From: an uncultured Prochlorococcus sp.
GTDB taxonomy: Bacteria > Cyanobacteriota > Cyanobacteriia > PCC-6307 > Cyanobiaceae
NCBI GenBank assembly: GCA_902625845.1
Contig: CACOCT010000001.1
Location: forward strand, 1 to 64,000
Length of the DNA stretch: 64,000 bases
Direction: 5' to 3'
In this document: positions 36,913-46,148 of the stretch, piece after piece
Layout: every line of letters begins with the position of its first letter
Position numbering within the stretch: the first letter of the stretch is position 1
Translations under genes and position numbers: made by a program
The notes under the pieces: model-generated
What the model was told of the DNA's origin: nothing
What the model saw: only the letters and a program-made list of their open reading frames with translations
Database searches by the model: none

Positions 36913-37755
36913 CTATAAATTTTCAACTAATATAGTGGTAAGTAACTTTTGAGAAGAATTTGGCATAATTTCAATCTTCCTAAATCCATTGGCTAAAGAA
37001 TTTCGTGGACTAGTCCATGGTTCCATACATAACATCTGTCTTGGAGGATCAGACCAAATAACAGATATATCAAATGGAGATGGATTAGTTAAGGTAATCT
37101 TTCTTTTTAATCCATAATCTATAAAAGATGTCTTACCGGAAGAATACATTAATAAATCTATCCCTTTAAATGAATTCCTTAATAAATTTTCAGTATTAAC
37201 CAAATTGTTATTTTTTTGATTTAAGCAGCATTTTGAGTAGTCCACAAATTTTACATTATTAAAATTTGAAATATTAAAGTATGGATGCAAACCAAAATTT
37301 ACTGGCATTTTTGTATTTGATTTATTAAAAATCTCAATATTAAATATTAAAGTTTCAATGCTCAAAGTTATCTCAATTTTTAATACAAAAAAATAAGGAT
37401 AATATTTTCTCGTTATTTCATTATCACTTAAGGTTAAACATAAAGTATTTTTAGATTGATTAAATCTATAATTCCACTCTTGATCACGAGCAAATCCATG
37501 CTGCGGTAAATCTAAAAAATTATCACCAAACAAATATTTTTTTTCAAGATTACCGCAGATAGGGAATAAGATTGGAATTCCACCCCTTATACTCCTACTT
37601 TTATCTAAAAATCTTTTTTGGTCTATATATAAGATTTGATGATTATTAAATACCCAATGTGTAATTATCCCCCCTCTACTAGGACAAAAATTAATGAAAT
37701 TACTCTTATTTCTATATAAAGTATAAGTATCAGTATCTTTTTTTAGAATTTTCAC
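36913..37755 (-). CDS. Aldose 1-epimerase family (galactose mutarotase-like)
   Basis: A 280-residue beta-sandwich sugar epimerase. It has RGGIPILFPICG, the conserved GFARDQEW histidine region and GLHPYFNI, followed by MEPWTSPRNSL with its conserved Glu. The latter motif and YeaD-like order suggest a glucose-6-phosphate 1-epimerase type rather than GalM of galactose use. It interconverts anomers of a hexose or hexose phosphate. It lies between the sugar kinase and a hydrolase on the same strand with short spacers. Confidence 0.8.
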   Translation of the reverse strand: MKILKKDTDTYTLYRNKSNFINFCPSRGGIITHWVFNNHQILYIDQKRFLDKSRSIRGGIPILFPICGNLEKKYLFGDNFLDLPQHGFARDQEWNYRFNQSKNTLCLTLSDNEITRKYYPYFFVLKIEITLSIETLIFNIEIFNKSNTKMPVNFGLHPYFNISNFNNVKFVDYSKCCLNQKNNNLVNTENLLRNSFKGIDLLMYSSGKTSFIDYGLKRKITLTNPSPFDISVIWSDPPRQMLCMEPWTSPRNSLANGFRKIEIMPNSSQKLLTTILVENL

Positions 37756-37766
37756 TGAAAATATTT

Positions 37767-38666
37767 TTAAAGTAATTTAAGCCAATCTAATATGTGATGA
37801 TTGACCTTATCAGGAATTTCATCATGAGGGCAATGGCCAGCATCTAATATAACTTCAGTAGTATTTTCTGGAGTGTATTTTTTATATAGATCTCTTTTCT
37901 TTGGAGTATTCATCCACGGGTCTTTACTCCCCCATAATAAAAGTAGTGGAGCATTGAGCTTGTTAAAAAGAGAATCTAAAGGTTCACCTTGAGGACCAGA
38001 TGGGTTGAAGACACTTCTGAATACATTGAAAGCTCCAATATCTAAAGATGGATTTCTTATAGATTCAACAAGGTAATCATCAACATTTTTTTTATCAACA
38101 TAAACTTGATTTAAAGTTTTTTTGATGTTTTTTGGATTTCTCATGTTTTCAAAGATTAAACGCTGCAAAACTACATTTTTTAGAAATATTCCAGCAACAG
38201 TTTCGATTGAAGTTTGAAGCATATTCTTTTTAATGAGCTTCTCTTCACTAAAATATCCAGCCGCATTAAGTAAAATAACGCCTGCAGAAAGTTCTTTAAG
38301 TTCGGCTCCTGCTGCTAGTGCTGCATAACCACCAAGTGAATTACCAACTATGACAGTAGGTTTTTGGATTACTTCTTTCACATAAGCTACAGCTTGTTCT
38401 TTCCATAGCGATCCTGAATACTCTACATCTCTAGGTTTAGGGCTTTTGCCAAAACCTAGTAAATCAAAAGCATGCACTTCATATTTTGAGGATAATGCGG
38501 GTATATTAAAACGCCAATGATCGGTAGATGCGCCAAAACCATGAATTAATAAAATTGCTATTTTACTAGAGCTATTATCCACATTATCTGAAATTACATG
38601 AATTGGATAATTTAAAAAATTCCAAGAATAATTAGCATTATTCTTTAATAAATTAGTTTGATTCAT
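37767..38666 (-). CDS. Alpha/beta hydrolase fold protein
   Basis: A 299-residue alpha/beta hydrolase. HGFGASTDHWRFNIPAL gives the oxyanion region, GNSLGGYAAL the nucleophilic elbow with Ser, and DAGHCPHDEIP the catalytic His. The acid is probably in LLLWGSKDPW. Its substrate is unknown; cyanobacterial members of this type include chlorophyll-associated and haloperoxidase-like hydrolases. It is co-oriented with the epimerase 11 bases away and downstream of the antiporter by 41 bases. Confidence 0.85.
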   Translation of the reverse strand: MNQTNLLKNNANYSWNFLNYPIHVISDNVDNSSSKIAILLIHGFGASTDHWRFNIPALSSKYEVHAFDLLGFGKSPKPRDVEYSGSLWKEQAVAYVKEVIQKPTVIVGNSLGGYAALAAGAELKELSAGVILLNAAGYFSEEKLIKKNMLQTSIETVAGIFLKNVVLQRLIFENMRNPKNIKKTLNQVYVDKKNVDDYLVESIRNPSLDIGAFNVFRSVFNPSGPQGEPLDSLFNKLNAPLLLLWGSKDPWMNTPKKRDLYKKYTPENTTEVILDAGHCPHDEIPDKVNHHILDWLKLL

Positions 38667-38707
38667 TAAATTTACATCTATTATTTAGATGATAATACAT
38701 AAATTTG

Positions 38708-40075
38708 CTAACGAAGTCCTACTGGGTTAGCAGCTACATCATCATCTACATTATTACCATCTCCAGGTGTTTTATCTTTAAGAACTATTCTCAAAAGGAC
38801 TGGTGCTAGAAATGTTGTCCCTATCACCATAAGGAGTATCGCAGCTTCAAGGGAAGGCGTTAATAATCCTGCACTCGTGCCAAGTCCTAAAAAGATTAAA
38901 CCAACTTCACCTCGTGGCATCATGCCCAATCCAACAACTAATCTATCTGTAGGTTTATCAATAACAAATGACCATCCTGCCGCAATTTTTCCAATAATTG
39001 CTACTACTAATAAAAAGCCTGCCACTATTAGTGCTGATCTACTTGAGGGGTCAAGGGGATTGATTACTGACAAATCCATACCTGCTCCAACTAAAACAAA
39101 AAATATAGTTGCAAATAAGGAAACCAATGGAAGAACCGATTGTTGTATCGCATGATTATTTTTAGAGCTACTTAAAATTAAACCAGCAGCAAATGCACCT
39201 AAAGCTGCTTCTAAACCAATAGCAGTAGCAACAAAACAACACAAAACAAGAATTACAAAAGAGGCTACGACAACTGCTCCTGGTGCTTTTAATCTATCAA
39301 GCAACCAATCAAAGCCAGGTGCAGCAGTCCGACTCAATGCAATCGCGGCGATTACAAACACAACTGCAGCTGCAACAAGTTTTACAATGGGCGCAATTTC
39401 TAATGATCCCCCTGCTGCCAGGGCTACAACAACTGCAAGAATGACAATTCCTAAAATATCATCCAATACTGCAGCTCCTATTACTATTTGACCTTCTCTT
39501 GTCTTGAGATATCCCAACTCTCCAAACACACTTGCTGTAATACCTATACTAGTAGCTGTCATAGAGGCACCCGCAAAGACTGCAGGTATTAATTCAACTT
39601 GAAATATAAACATCAAACCAAAGGTGCCAAATGCAAAAGGTAAAATTACCCCAGCCATTGCGACAGTAAAAGCTTGAGCGCCTACAGCAACTAACTCCTC
39701 TAATTCGCTTTCGAGCCCAGTTAAGAATAAAAGTGCATACAGTCCTAAAGTGGCTACCGCCTGTAAAGAGGGAAATGTCTCAAAATAAACATCTGGTACT
39801 GCCTCAGGTGGTATAGAGGCTAATGAACTTATTAAATTAACTAACCCTTCATTTAAGTCTGTTTGAGCAGATGGAGGTATGAGAAGATGAAATCCTGATG
39901 CGCCAATAACAACTCCAGCAAGAAGTTCACCTACAATTGTAGGAAGGCTAAGTCTCACTAATAACTCAGCAAGAGCTCTAGCAGCCAAAAATATCAGAAG
40001 AAATCTTATTACCCCAATTAGAGTTTCAGCAACTTCCAGGTCATGTACACTTAATTCAGCTAATAAATAATTCAT
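38708..40075 (-). CDS. Cation:proton antiporter (CPA2, Na+/H+ type)
   Basis: A 455-residue membrane protein with about 12 hydrophobic segments. Early LPTIVGELLAGVVIGASG and FLTGLESELEEL, the conserved DDILGIVILAVV, and FAAGLILSSSKNNHAIQQS fit CPA2 (NapA/NhaS3-like) antiporters. A TrkA-N domain is absent. It exchanges Na+ or K+ for protons across the plasma or thylakoid membrane. The tail (KDKTPGDGNNVDDDVAANP) is short and acidic. The name nhaS3 is plausible, but I leave the symbol empty because paralogues are not separated by eye. Confidence 0.88.
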   Translation of the reverse strand: MNYLLAELSVHDLEVAETLIGVIRFLLIFLAARALAELLVRLSLPTIVGELLAGVVIGASGFHLLIPPSAQTDLNEGLVNLISSLASIPPEAVPDVYFETFPSLQAVATLGLYALLFLTGLESELEELVAVGAQAFTVAMAGVILPFAFGTFGLMFIFQVELIPAVFAGASMTATSIGITASVFGELGYLKTREGQIVIGAAVLDDILGIVILAVVVALAAGGSLEIAPIVKLVAAAVVFVIAAIALSRTAAPGFDWLLDRLKAPGAVVVASFVILVLCCFVATAIGLEAALGAFAAGLILSSSKNNHAIQQSVLPLVSLFATIFFVLVGAGMDLSVINPLDPSSRSALIVAGFLLVVAIIGKIAAGWSFVIDKPTDRLVVGLGMMPRGEVGLIFLGLGTSAGLLTPSLEAAILLMVIGTTFLAPVLLRIVLKDKTPGDGNNVDDDVAANPVGLR

Positions 40076-40242
40076 TCAAAAATTTTAGTAAAAAAAATAT
40101 CACTTATTGAAACATAGTTTACGAAGTGCCATGTTTAGCAAATATGTCAAAAAAATAAAAAAATAATAAACAAGTGTGGATCTGCACTCACAACTCAGAA
40201 TTTTTTCTAAAAGCGGCTATGTTCAATAATATGAGAAAGCCT

Positions 40243-42777
40243 ATGAATACTAACGAACCCTTTGACTTAAGACTTCCTACTCCAGGCTGTTACTTAGATT
40301 CAGAAAAAGCAGGAATGGACTCTGAAGCATTATTCAAAGGAATGACGTCTCATTTATTTTTTACCCTTGGAAAGCTAGCAACATCAGCTAGTCATCACGA
40401 TTTATATATGGCTTTGAGTTACGCAGTCAAGGATAGATTAATGACAAGATATCTTGCTAGTCAAGAAGTAATAAGAAAAAAACCTCAAAAAACTGTTGCC
40501 TATTTATCTGCTGAATTCTTGATCGGACCTCAATTAAGTAATAATCTTTTAAATTTAGGAATTACTAAAGAAGCTGAAGTTGCATTAAAAAGATTTGGAA
40601 TAGATTCTTTATCACAGATATTAGAAGTAGAAGAGGAACCTGGTCTTGGTAACGGAGGTCTTGGTCGTCTTGCAGCTTGTTATATGGAATCCCTAGCATC
40701 ACTACAAGTCCCTGCAGTTGGCTATGGCATCAGATACGAATTTGGTATTTTCAACCAACTCATTAGAGACGGTTGGCAAGTTGAAGTTACGGATAAATGG
40801 TTAAAAGGAGGCTGGCCATGGGAATTACCTCAACCTGATGAATCTTGTTTTGTTGGTTTTGGAGGAAGAACAGAAAGTTACAGAGATGATAAAGGGAATT
40901 ACCGATCTCGATGGATACCTTATGAACATGCTATTGGAGTTCCACATGATGTGCCAGTTTTAGGATATCGAGTAAATACTTGCGATAGATTGAGGCTGTG
41001 GAGAGCAGATGCGACTGAAAGTTTCGACTTTTATGCCTTCAATATTGGTGATTATTATGGGGCTGTCGAAGAAAAAGTTGCTTCCGAAACCCTATCAAAG
41101 GTTTTATATCCTAATGATGGTACTGATGAAGGTAGAAGGTTGAGATTAAAACAACAACATTTCTTCGTAAGCTGTTCACTTCAAGATATGCTTAGAAGTC
41201 TTGAAAAAAGGTCAATCACCATTACCGACTTTCCAAAACACTGGACAGTCCAATTAAATGATACTCATCCAGCAATTGCGGTAGCTGAACTAATGAGACT
41301 TTTAATAGATCAATATCATATAGGTTGGGATAAAGCATGGAATATAACTACTCAATCAGTTGCATATACAAATCATACATTGCTACCTGAAGCTCTAGAA
41401 AAATGGGATTTACATTTATTCAACGATCTCTTACCCCGCCACCTGGAAATTATTTATGAAATAAACTGGAGATTTTTACAGCAGCTAAGACTACGCTATC
41501 CAGGCGATGACAAAATTCTTAGGAAATTATCTATTATCGATGAAGATGGCTCCAAATCTGTTAGGATGGCACACCTTGCTACTATAGGTGCCCATCATGT
41601 AAATGGAGTAGCTGCTCTACACTCAGATTTAATAAAAAGACAATTATTACCTGAATTTGCAGAGTTATGGCCTGAAAAGTTCACAAATGTAACTAATGGA
41701 GTTACACCACGAAGATGGGTAGCATTAGCTAATCCAGGTTTAGCTGACCTTTTAGATAAAGAAATTAGTTCGGATTGGATAACTAATATGAAACTAATGG
41801 AAAATTTAGAAAAGAAACAAAGTGATTTAAATTTCCTGGAAAAATTCCAAGAAACAAAATTACTTGGGAAACGTAAATTATCTAATTATATACATTCAAA
41901 AACAGGAATACTTGTAGATCCATCAAGCCTTTTTGATGTTCAAGTGAAAAGAATACACCAATATAAAAGGCAACATCTCAATGCCCTTCAAATAATAGCT
42001 CAATATTTAAGAATCAAGAATGGAACAAGCAGCACTAAAGCGCCTAGAACAATAATTTTTGGAGGGAAAGCCGCTCCAGGTTATTTTATGGCTAAATTAA
42101 TGATCAGATTTATTAACGGCATTGCAGATGTAGTTAATTCTGATCCTGATATGGATGGTTTATTAAGAGTAGTTTTTTTACCAGACTATAATGTAAAACT
42201 AGGTGAAATAGTTTACCCAGCAACTGACTTATCAGAACAAATTTCAACAGCTGGTAAGGAAGCATCCGGCACAGGTAATATGAAATTCGCTATGAATGGT
42301 GCACTAACAATAGGTACACTTGATGGAGCAAATGTTGAATTAAGAGAATTAGTAAAACCTGAAAACTTTTTCTTATTCGGCAAAACTGAAAGCGAAATAA
42401 TGAAATTAAAAAATAAAGGATATAATCCACAAAGCTTCATAAAAAATTCTATTGAATTAAAAGAAGTTCTTAGACTCATAGAAATTGGTCATTTTAGTAA
42501 TGGAGATAAAGAATTATTTAAACCTTTACTTAATAGCCTTACAGGCTTAGATCCCTTCTTTGTGATGGCAGATTTTGATGATTATTTAAATACCCAAGAT
42601 ATAGTTAGTGAGGCTTGGAATGATAAAAAAAAGTGGAATAAAATGGCCTTATTAAATACAGCTAGGTCAGGATATTTTTCTTCTGACAGAGCTATAAGAG
42701 AATATTGTGATTCAATTTGGAAAGTGGTACCAATGCCAGTTGATATTACATGCGATTTAGAAGAACTAACTAATTAA
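40243..42777 (+). CDS. glgP: Glycogen phosphorylase
   Basis: Releases glucose 1-phosphate from glycogen in darkness using PLP. The frame is open from the GTG at 40174; starts at 40219, 40231 or 40243 are possible. MNTNEPFDLRLPTPG at 40243 is the likeliest, giving 844 residues. Motifs are YLSAEFLIGPQL, EEEPGLGNGGLGRLAACY, TNHTLLPEALEKW and EASGTGNMKFAMNGALTIGTLDGANVE, which holds the PLP-lysine. Its end overlaps the next gene (opposite strand) by 8 bases. Confidence 0.96.
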   Translation: MNTNEPFDLRLPTPGCYLDSEKAGMDSEALFKGMTSHLFFTLGKLATSASHHDLYMALSYAVKDRLMTRYLASQEVIRKKPQKTVAYLSAEFLIGPQLSNNLLNLGITKEAEVALKRFGIDSLSQILEVEEEPGLGNGGLGRLAACYMESLASLQVPAVGYGIRYEFGIFNQLIRDGWQVEVTDKWLKGGWPWELPQPDESCFVGFGGRTESYRDDKGNYRSRWIPYEHAIGVPHDVPVLGYRVNTCDRLRLWRADATESFDFYAFNIGDYYGAVEEKVASETLSKVLYPNDGTDEGRRLRLKQQHFFVSCSLQDMLRSLEKRSITITDFPKHWTVQLNDTHPAIAVAELMRLLIDQYHIGWDKAWNITTQSVAYTNHTLLPEALEKWDLHLFNDLLPRHLEIIYEINWRFLQQLRLRYPGDDKILRKLSIIDEDGSKSVRMAHLATIGAHHVNGVAALHSDLIKRQLLPEFAELWPEKFTNVTNGVTPRRWVALANPGLADLLDKEISSDWITNMKLMENLEKKQSDLNFLEKFQETKLLGKRKLSNYIHSKTGILVDPSSLFDVQVKRIHQYKRQHLNALQIIAQYLRIKNGTSSTKAPRTIIFGGKAAPGYFMAKLMIRFINGIADVVNSDPDMDGLLRVVFLPDYNVKLGEIVYPATDLSEQISTAGKEASGTGNMKFAMNGALTIGTLDGANVELRELVKPENFFLFGKTESEIMKLKNKGYNPQSFIKNSIELKEVLRLIEIGHFSNGDKELFKPLLNSLTGLDPFFVMADFDDYLNTQDIVSEAWNDKKKWNKMALLNTARSGYFSSDRAIREYCDSIWKVVPMPVDITCDLEELTN

Positions 42778-43225
42778 TTGTTTTATCTGGGAAATCTGGA
42801 GTCTGATGAAATAATCTATTTAAAATTAACCTATCGATATTAAGTGGGTCAGGAGCGATTTCATCAGCTATTTCTTTAAATTTATTCTCAACTTTATCGG
42901 AAACTTTTATATCAAAGATACGTTCCATTAAGGCTTCAATTGAGTACAAATATGCATTGATATTTTCAAGTTCGTTTATTGCATCTGCAAGTTCTTCATT
43001 AGTGCACACATTATCATCTTCATAGGATTTATTTGCTTGATCATCACTATCAATTAATCTTTTTTGTAATTCTTCAGTTACCTTACCGCAAAGAGTTCTA
43101 AAGGATTGAATCGATGCCCAATTAAGTTCCTGTTGCTTTTTAAGAGTTGGAAATTCTCTTATTAATCGATCATGCTCCCTATAAAATCTTTGACAATCAG
43201 AGCATTGGCAGGGTTGTTCAGACAA
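42770..43225 (-). CDS. Conserved hypothetical protein
   Basis: A 151-residue soluble, helical protein. It starts MSEQPCQCSDCQRFYREHDR with three cysteines in CxCxxC. The rest is mostly helix: RLIREFPTLKKQQELNW, TEELQKRLID, NEELADAINELENINAYLYSIEALMERIFDIKV and NRLFHQTPDFPD. No family is recognised. The N-terminal CxCxxC cluster is a possible metal site. It overlaps the convergent glgP end and is 59 bases downstream of the other hypothetical gene. Confidence 0.6.
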   Translation of the reverse strand: MSEQPCQCSDCQRFYREHDRLIREFPTLKKQQELNWASIQSFRTLCGKVTEELQKRLIDSDDQANKSYEDDNVCTNEELADAINELENINAYLYSIEALMERIFDIKVSDKVENKFKEIADEIAPDPLNIDRLILNRLFHQTPDFPDKTIN

Positions 43226-43284
43226 TAGATCAATTTGAATCTATATATATAATCGCATGCTATTTGAAATAATGAAAATAAAAT

Positions 43285-44013
43285 TTATTTACGATATAAG
43301 ACGTTTCGAGTATTTCTTAGATAAGCATTATATTGATTAGCTTTTTCACTATCTATATTATTACTTTTAACGATTGATTGATTTATATGACTATTTAAAT
43401 TGTTTTTTTTAAAATTATTTTTTTCTATATTTTGTGACTCTAGAGCTTTTATCTTTTCGAATATCTTTGTATCTATTTTTTCCTGTTCAAGTAATTTCTC
43501 ATCATGAGTTTTAATAAGTCTTGTAATATTTTCACAATGATTTTCAAATACTTTTGAAATTTCCTCAAATTTTTCAAATATTTTATTTTCTCTTAATTGA
43601 ATGTCATTCTCATCACTTAAAGTTGGGTGAATATTAGTATTTAGGAAGTTATCAGAATGATCGATATTAAAATTCTTATTCAGTTCTGATATAGGAATTG
43701 TTGATTTCAAATTATTTGAATTAACATATGAAGAATGCTCTTCTTCTAAATATGGAATATCTATTTTTGTAACTAAATTTATCACATCTCTTAATCTTTG
43801 AGCATCAGCAAACCATCCCATAGCTTGTTCAGTATCTCCTCTTTTCTCAGCATCATTTGCTTGGTCTTCATGAGCCTCTGCTAGTAAAACCAACCAACAT
43901 AGACCCCTGGCTTGCACCACTGGCAGTTCAATATCATCTTTGTTTGAATCAACAATTTTTTGTTGTTCCTGTTGTAACAAGAGCTGAAGACGCATTTCAT
44001 TGATTTCCGTCAT
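43285..44013 (-). CDS. Conserved hypothetical protein with coiled coil
   Basis: A 242-residue protein of unknown function. Residues 1-85 are a helical, conserved-looking domain (VVQARGLCWLVLLAEAHEDQANDAEKR, then GWFADAQRLRDVINLV). The rest is low-complexity Asn-, Lys- and Glu-rich sequence with a likely coiled coil at about 140-205, ending in an Asn-rich tail. The pattern suggests a structured N-terminus and a mostly disordered C-terminus. It lies downstream of tRNA-Arg(CCT) on the same strand. Confidence 0.6.
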   Translation of the reverse strand: MTEINEMRLQLLLQQEQQKIVDSNKDDIELPVVQARGLCWLVLLAEAHEDQANDAEKRGDTEQAMGWFADAQRLRDVINLVTKIDIPYLEEEHSSYVNSNNLKSTIPISELNKNFNIDHSDNFLNTNIHPTLSDENDIQLRENKIFEKFEEISKVFENHCENITRLIKTHDEKLLEQEKIDTKIFEKIKALESQNIEKNNFKKNNLNSHINQSIVKSNNIDSEKANQYNAYLRNTRNVLYRK

Positions 44014-44094
44014 AAAGCATATTTATACATACTTCAACACTAGCTAGAGAGTAGCAAGTTTGCACATATACTAAATATAGTTTTGTAACTTTTA

Positions 44095-44168
<74 letters not shown>

Positions 44169-44206
44169 ACTCGATGTTTTTTTTCATAATAGGCATTATG
44201 CTTAAT

Positions 44207-44587
44207 AAAAGCAGGAGAGGTAATCGCAAAAGAGATTTATTTTGGAAACAAAATAAATCTCTTTTGAGGAAAGTCCGGGCTCCCATATGGTCAGGCTCGC
44301 TGGGTAACGCCCAGTGCGGGAAACCGCGAGGATAGTGCCACAGAAACATACCGCCTAATGCTCTAAGAGCATGGTAAGGGTGCAAAGGTGCGGTAAGAGC
44401 GCACCAGTAATATCGAGAGGTATTAGCTAGGTAAACCCCGGCTGGGTGCAAGGCTAAGAGGATATTATGACCATTATCAATTCTTCTTTGAAGCGCCGCT
44501 TGAGGCTGAGAAGTAATTCCAGTCCTAGATAGATGATTACCCGCCTTAATCTAAAGGTGAACAGAACCCGGCTTATGACCTGCTTTT
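44207..44587 (+). ncRNA. rnpB: RNase P RNA, bacterial type A
   Basis: Catalytic RNA that trims 5' leaders of precursor tRNAs. AAAAGCAGG at the start pairs with CCTGCTTTT at the end (helix P1). The GAGGAAAGTCCGGGCTCC block is the CR-I core, followed by GCGGGAAACCGCGAGG and GGGTGCAAAGG, and GGTAAACCCCGGCTGGGTGCAAG later. The end block has AACAGAACCCGGCTTA, another universal rnpB motif. A long hairpin near 44230-44270 (GAGATTTATTTT/AAAATAAATCTC around GGAAAC) is the P3 arm. ORFs here on both strands are spurious. Confidence 0.97.
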
Positions 44588-44623
44588 ACTTTAAAATTTA
44601 TTTATTAATAGAATTTAAACTCA

Positions 44624-45361
44624 ATGAATAAAAAAAGAGTTGAAGATATAGTTACTTTTTTGAAATCTCTAAAAATAAATTCTGTTAGATTCAACCAATT
44701 ATTAAAAGATAACAATCTAGAAAAACTTAAGATAATAAATGAAGCTTTAACACACTCATCAATGAGCAAAGAAATTAACCATGAAAAATTAGAATTTTTT
44801 GGAGATGCTGTTTTGCGATTATCTGCCTCTGAATTTATTGAAAATAATTTTCAAAATATGAATGTAGGAGAAAGATCTGAACTTAGATCACAAATTGTAA
44901 GTGATGAATGGCTAGCAAAATTTGGAAAAAAAATTCATTTGGGAAAAATAATAATTGTTGGACCAAAAGCTATGGGAGATAGTTTTTCACAAAATACGAT
45001 TATTGCAGAAATTACTGAAGCTCTTATTGGCGCCTTCTATAAATGCTTCAATTCAATAAGAGAAATCAATTTGTGGTTAGATCAGTACTGGTTAAAAGAT
45101 TCGAAACATATACTTGATTCACCATACAAATTTAACGCGAAATCTAAGTTACAAGAATGGTGCCAAAGAAGGTCTATAAATTTACCTACATATAAGATTA
45201 TTGAAACTTCAAAAATCCATGGAGATCAAAAAAGATTTTATTGTGAGTTATTTATCGAAGGTAAATTATATGCGACTTCTCATGGGCAGTCTCATAAAAA
45301 AGCAGAGAAGATTGCAGCCTCAAAAGCAATTCAATCTATAATGGAAAGTAATATTAATTAA
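44624..45361 (+). CDS. rnc: Ribonuclease III
   Basis: Cleaves double-stranded RNA, for example in rRNA processing. The nuclease domain has LTHSSMSKEINHEKLEFFGDAVLRL with the conserved signature and SEFIENNF, and a second metal-site region at IAEITEALIGAFY. The C-terminal dsRNA-binding domain starts near AKSKLQEWCQRR and ends HKKAEKIAASKAIQSI. The 245 residues are normal. It follows the RNase P RNA by 37 bases. There appears to be no strong terminator between them, so a joint transcript is possible. Confidence 0.96.
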   Translation: MNKKRVEDIVTFLKSLKINSVRFNQLLKDNNLEKLKIINEALTHSSMSKEINHEKLEFFGDAVLRLSASEFIENNFQNMNVGERSELRSQIVSDEWLAKFGKKIHLGKIIIVGPKAMGDSFSQNTIIAEITEALIGAFYKCFNSIREINLWLDQYWLKDSKHILDSPYKFNAKSKLQEWCQRRSINLPTYKIIETSKIHGDQKRFYCELFIEGKLYATSHGQSHKKAEKIAASKAIQSIMESNIN

Positions 45362-45362
45362 T

Positions 45363-45575
45363 TTACACTAGTTCCAAATGTTTTAAGGAAAAAGTTATTA
45401 GCTTATCCCAATTACCACCCTCAAAAAGGACAGCAGCATTCTTTCTTGTTACTCTTTGAACAAAACCTTTATATCCTTTATAAATAGAAGTTTCATCTTT
45501 AACTTTTACTATTGAACCAGGTAATATTGGTTTAGAAGTATTAACCATAGTATTTTCAATTGAATCTATAGACAT
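45363..45575 (-). CDS. ndhS: NDH-1 subunit NdhS (SH3-like)
   Basis: A 70-residue protein whose core reads LPGSIVKVKDETSIYKGYKGFVQRVTRKNAAVLFEGGNWDKLITFSLKHLE. The SIYKGYxGFVQR to NWDKL layout is that of the SH3-like NdhS (DUF3252), the ferredoxin-binding subunit of cyanobacterial NDH-1. A second Met (45548) may be the true start, giving 61 residues. It is divergent from rimM with three bases between start codons if the first Met is used, and it converges on rnc. Confidence 0.75.
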   Translation of the reverse strand: MSIDSIENTMVNTSKPILPGSIVKVKDETSIYKGYKGFVQRVTRKNAAVLFEGGNWDKLITFSLKHLELV

Positions 45576-45578
45576 AAT

Positions 45579-46118
45579 ATGATAGAAAATAATGATTGGT
45601 TAGTGATTGGTATAATTACTTCTTCTCATGGAGTTAAAGGGAAATTAAATATTAAATCTTTAAGTGATTTTAAAGAAAGATTTACCCAACCGGGTAAAAG
45701 ATGGATACAAAAACATGATGAAGATCCTATCCCTTGCAGTCTTATATCTGGATTTCAAAAACCAGGTAAAGAGTCATTTATTATCTCTTTAGAAGGTATT
45801 AAAGACAGAAATCAGGCAGATAATCTAAAAAAATGTAAATTACTTGTCAAAAGTAATGACATACCTAAATTAAAAGATAATGAGTTTCATCTAAATCAAC
45901 TACTTAATTTAGATGTAAAACTACATGTTGAGAGTGAGATAAAAGTTGTTGGTAAAGTCGTTGATTTAATAACAGAAAACAATAATCTAATCGTTATTAG
46001 ATTAAATAAAAACAATAGAGATTTTCTAATCCCTTTTGTAAAAGAGATTGTGACAACTATAGACACAAAAAATAAGTACTTAATTATTGATCCTCCCAAA
46101 GGATTATTAGATCTTTAA
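45579..46118 (+). CDS. rimM: Ribosome maturation factor RimM
   Basis: Assists 30S assembly near the head of 16S rRNA. The first half begins WLVIGIITSSHGVKGKLNIKSL, the RimM N-terminal beta-barrel; the second half is a PRC-barrel, with FHLNQLLNLDVKL and a segment ending FLIPFVKEIVTTID, then LIIDPPKGLLDL. At 179 residues it is typical. The start is divergent from ndhS with essentially no spacer. Confidence 0.93.
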   Translation: MIENNDWLVIGIITSSHGVKGKLNIKSLSDFKERFTQPGKRWIQKHDEDPIPCSLISGFQKPGKESFIISLEGIKDRNQADNLKKCKLLVKSNDIPKLKDNEFHLNQLLNLDVKLHVESEIKVVGKVVDLITENNNLIVIRLNKNNRDFLIPFVKEIVTTIDTKNKYLIIDPPKGLLDL

Positions 46119-46148
46119 AACTCTCATTTATTCACCAAAAACTTTTGT

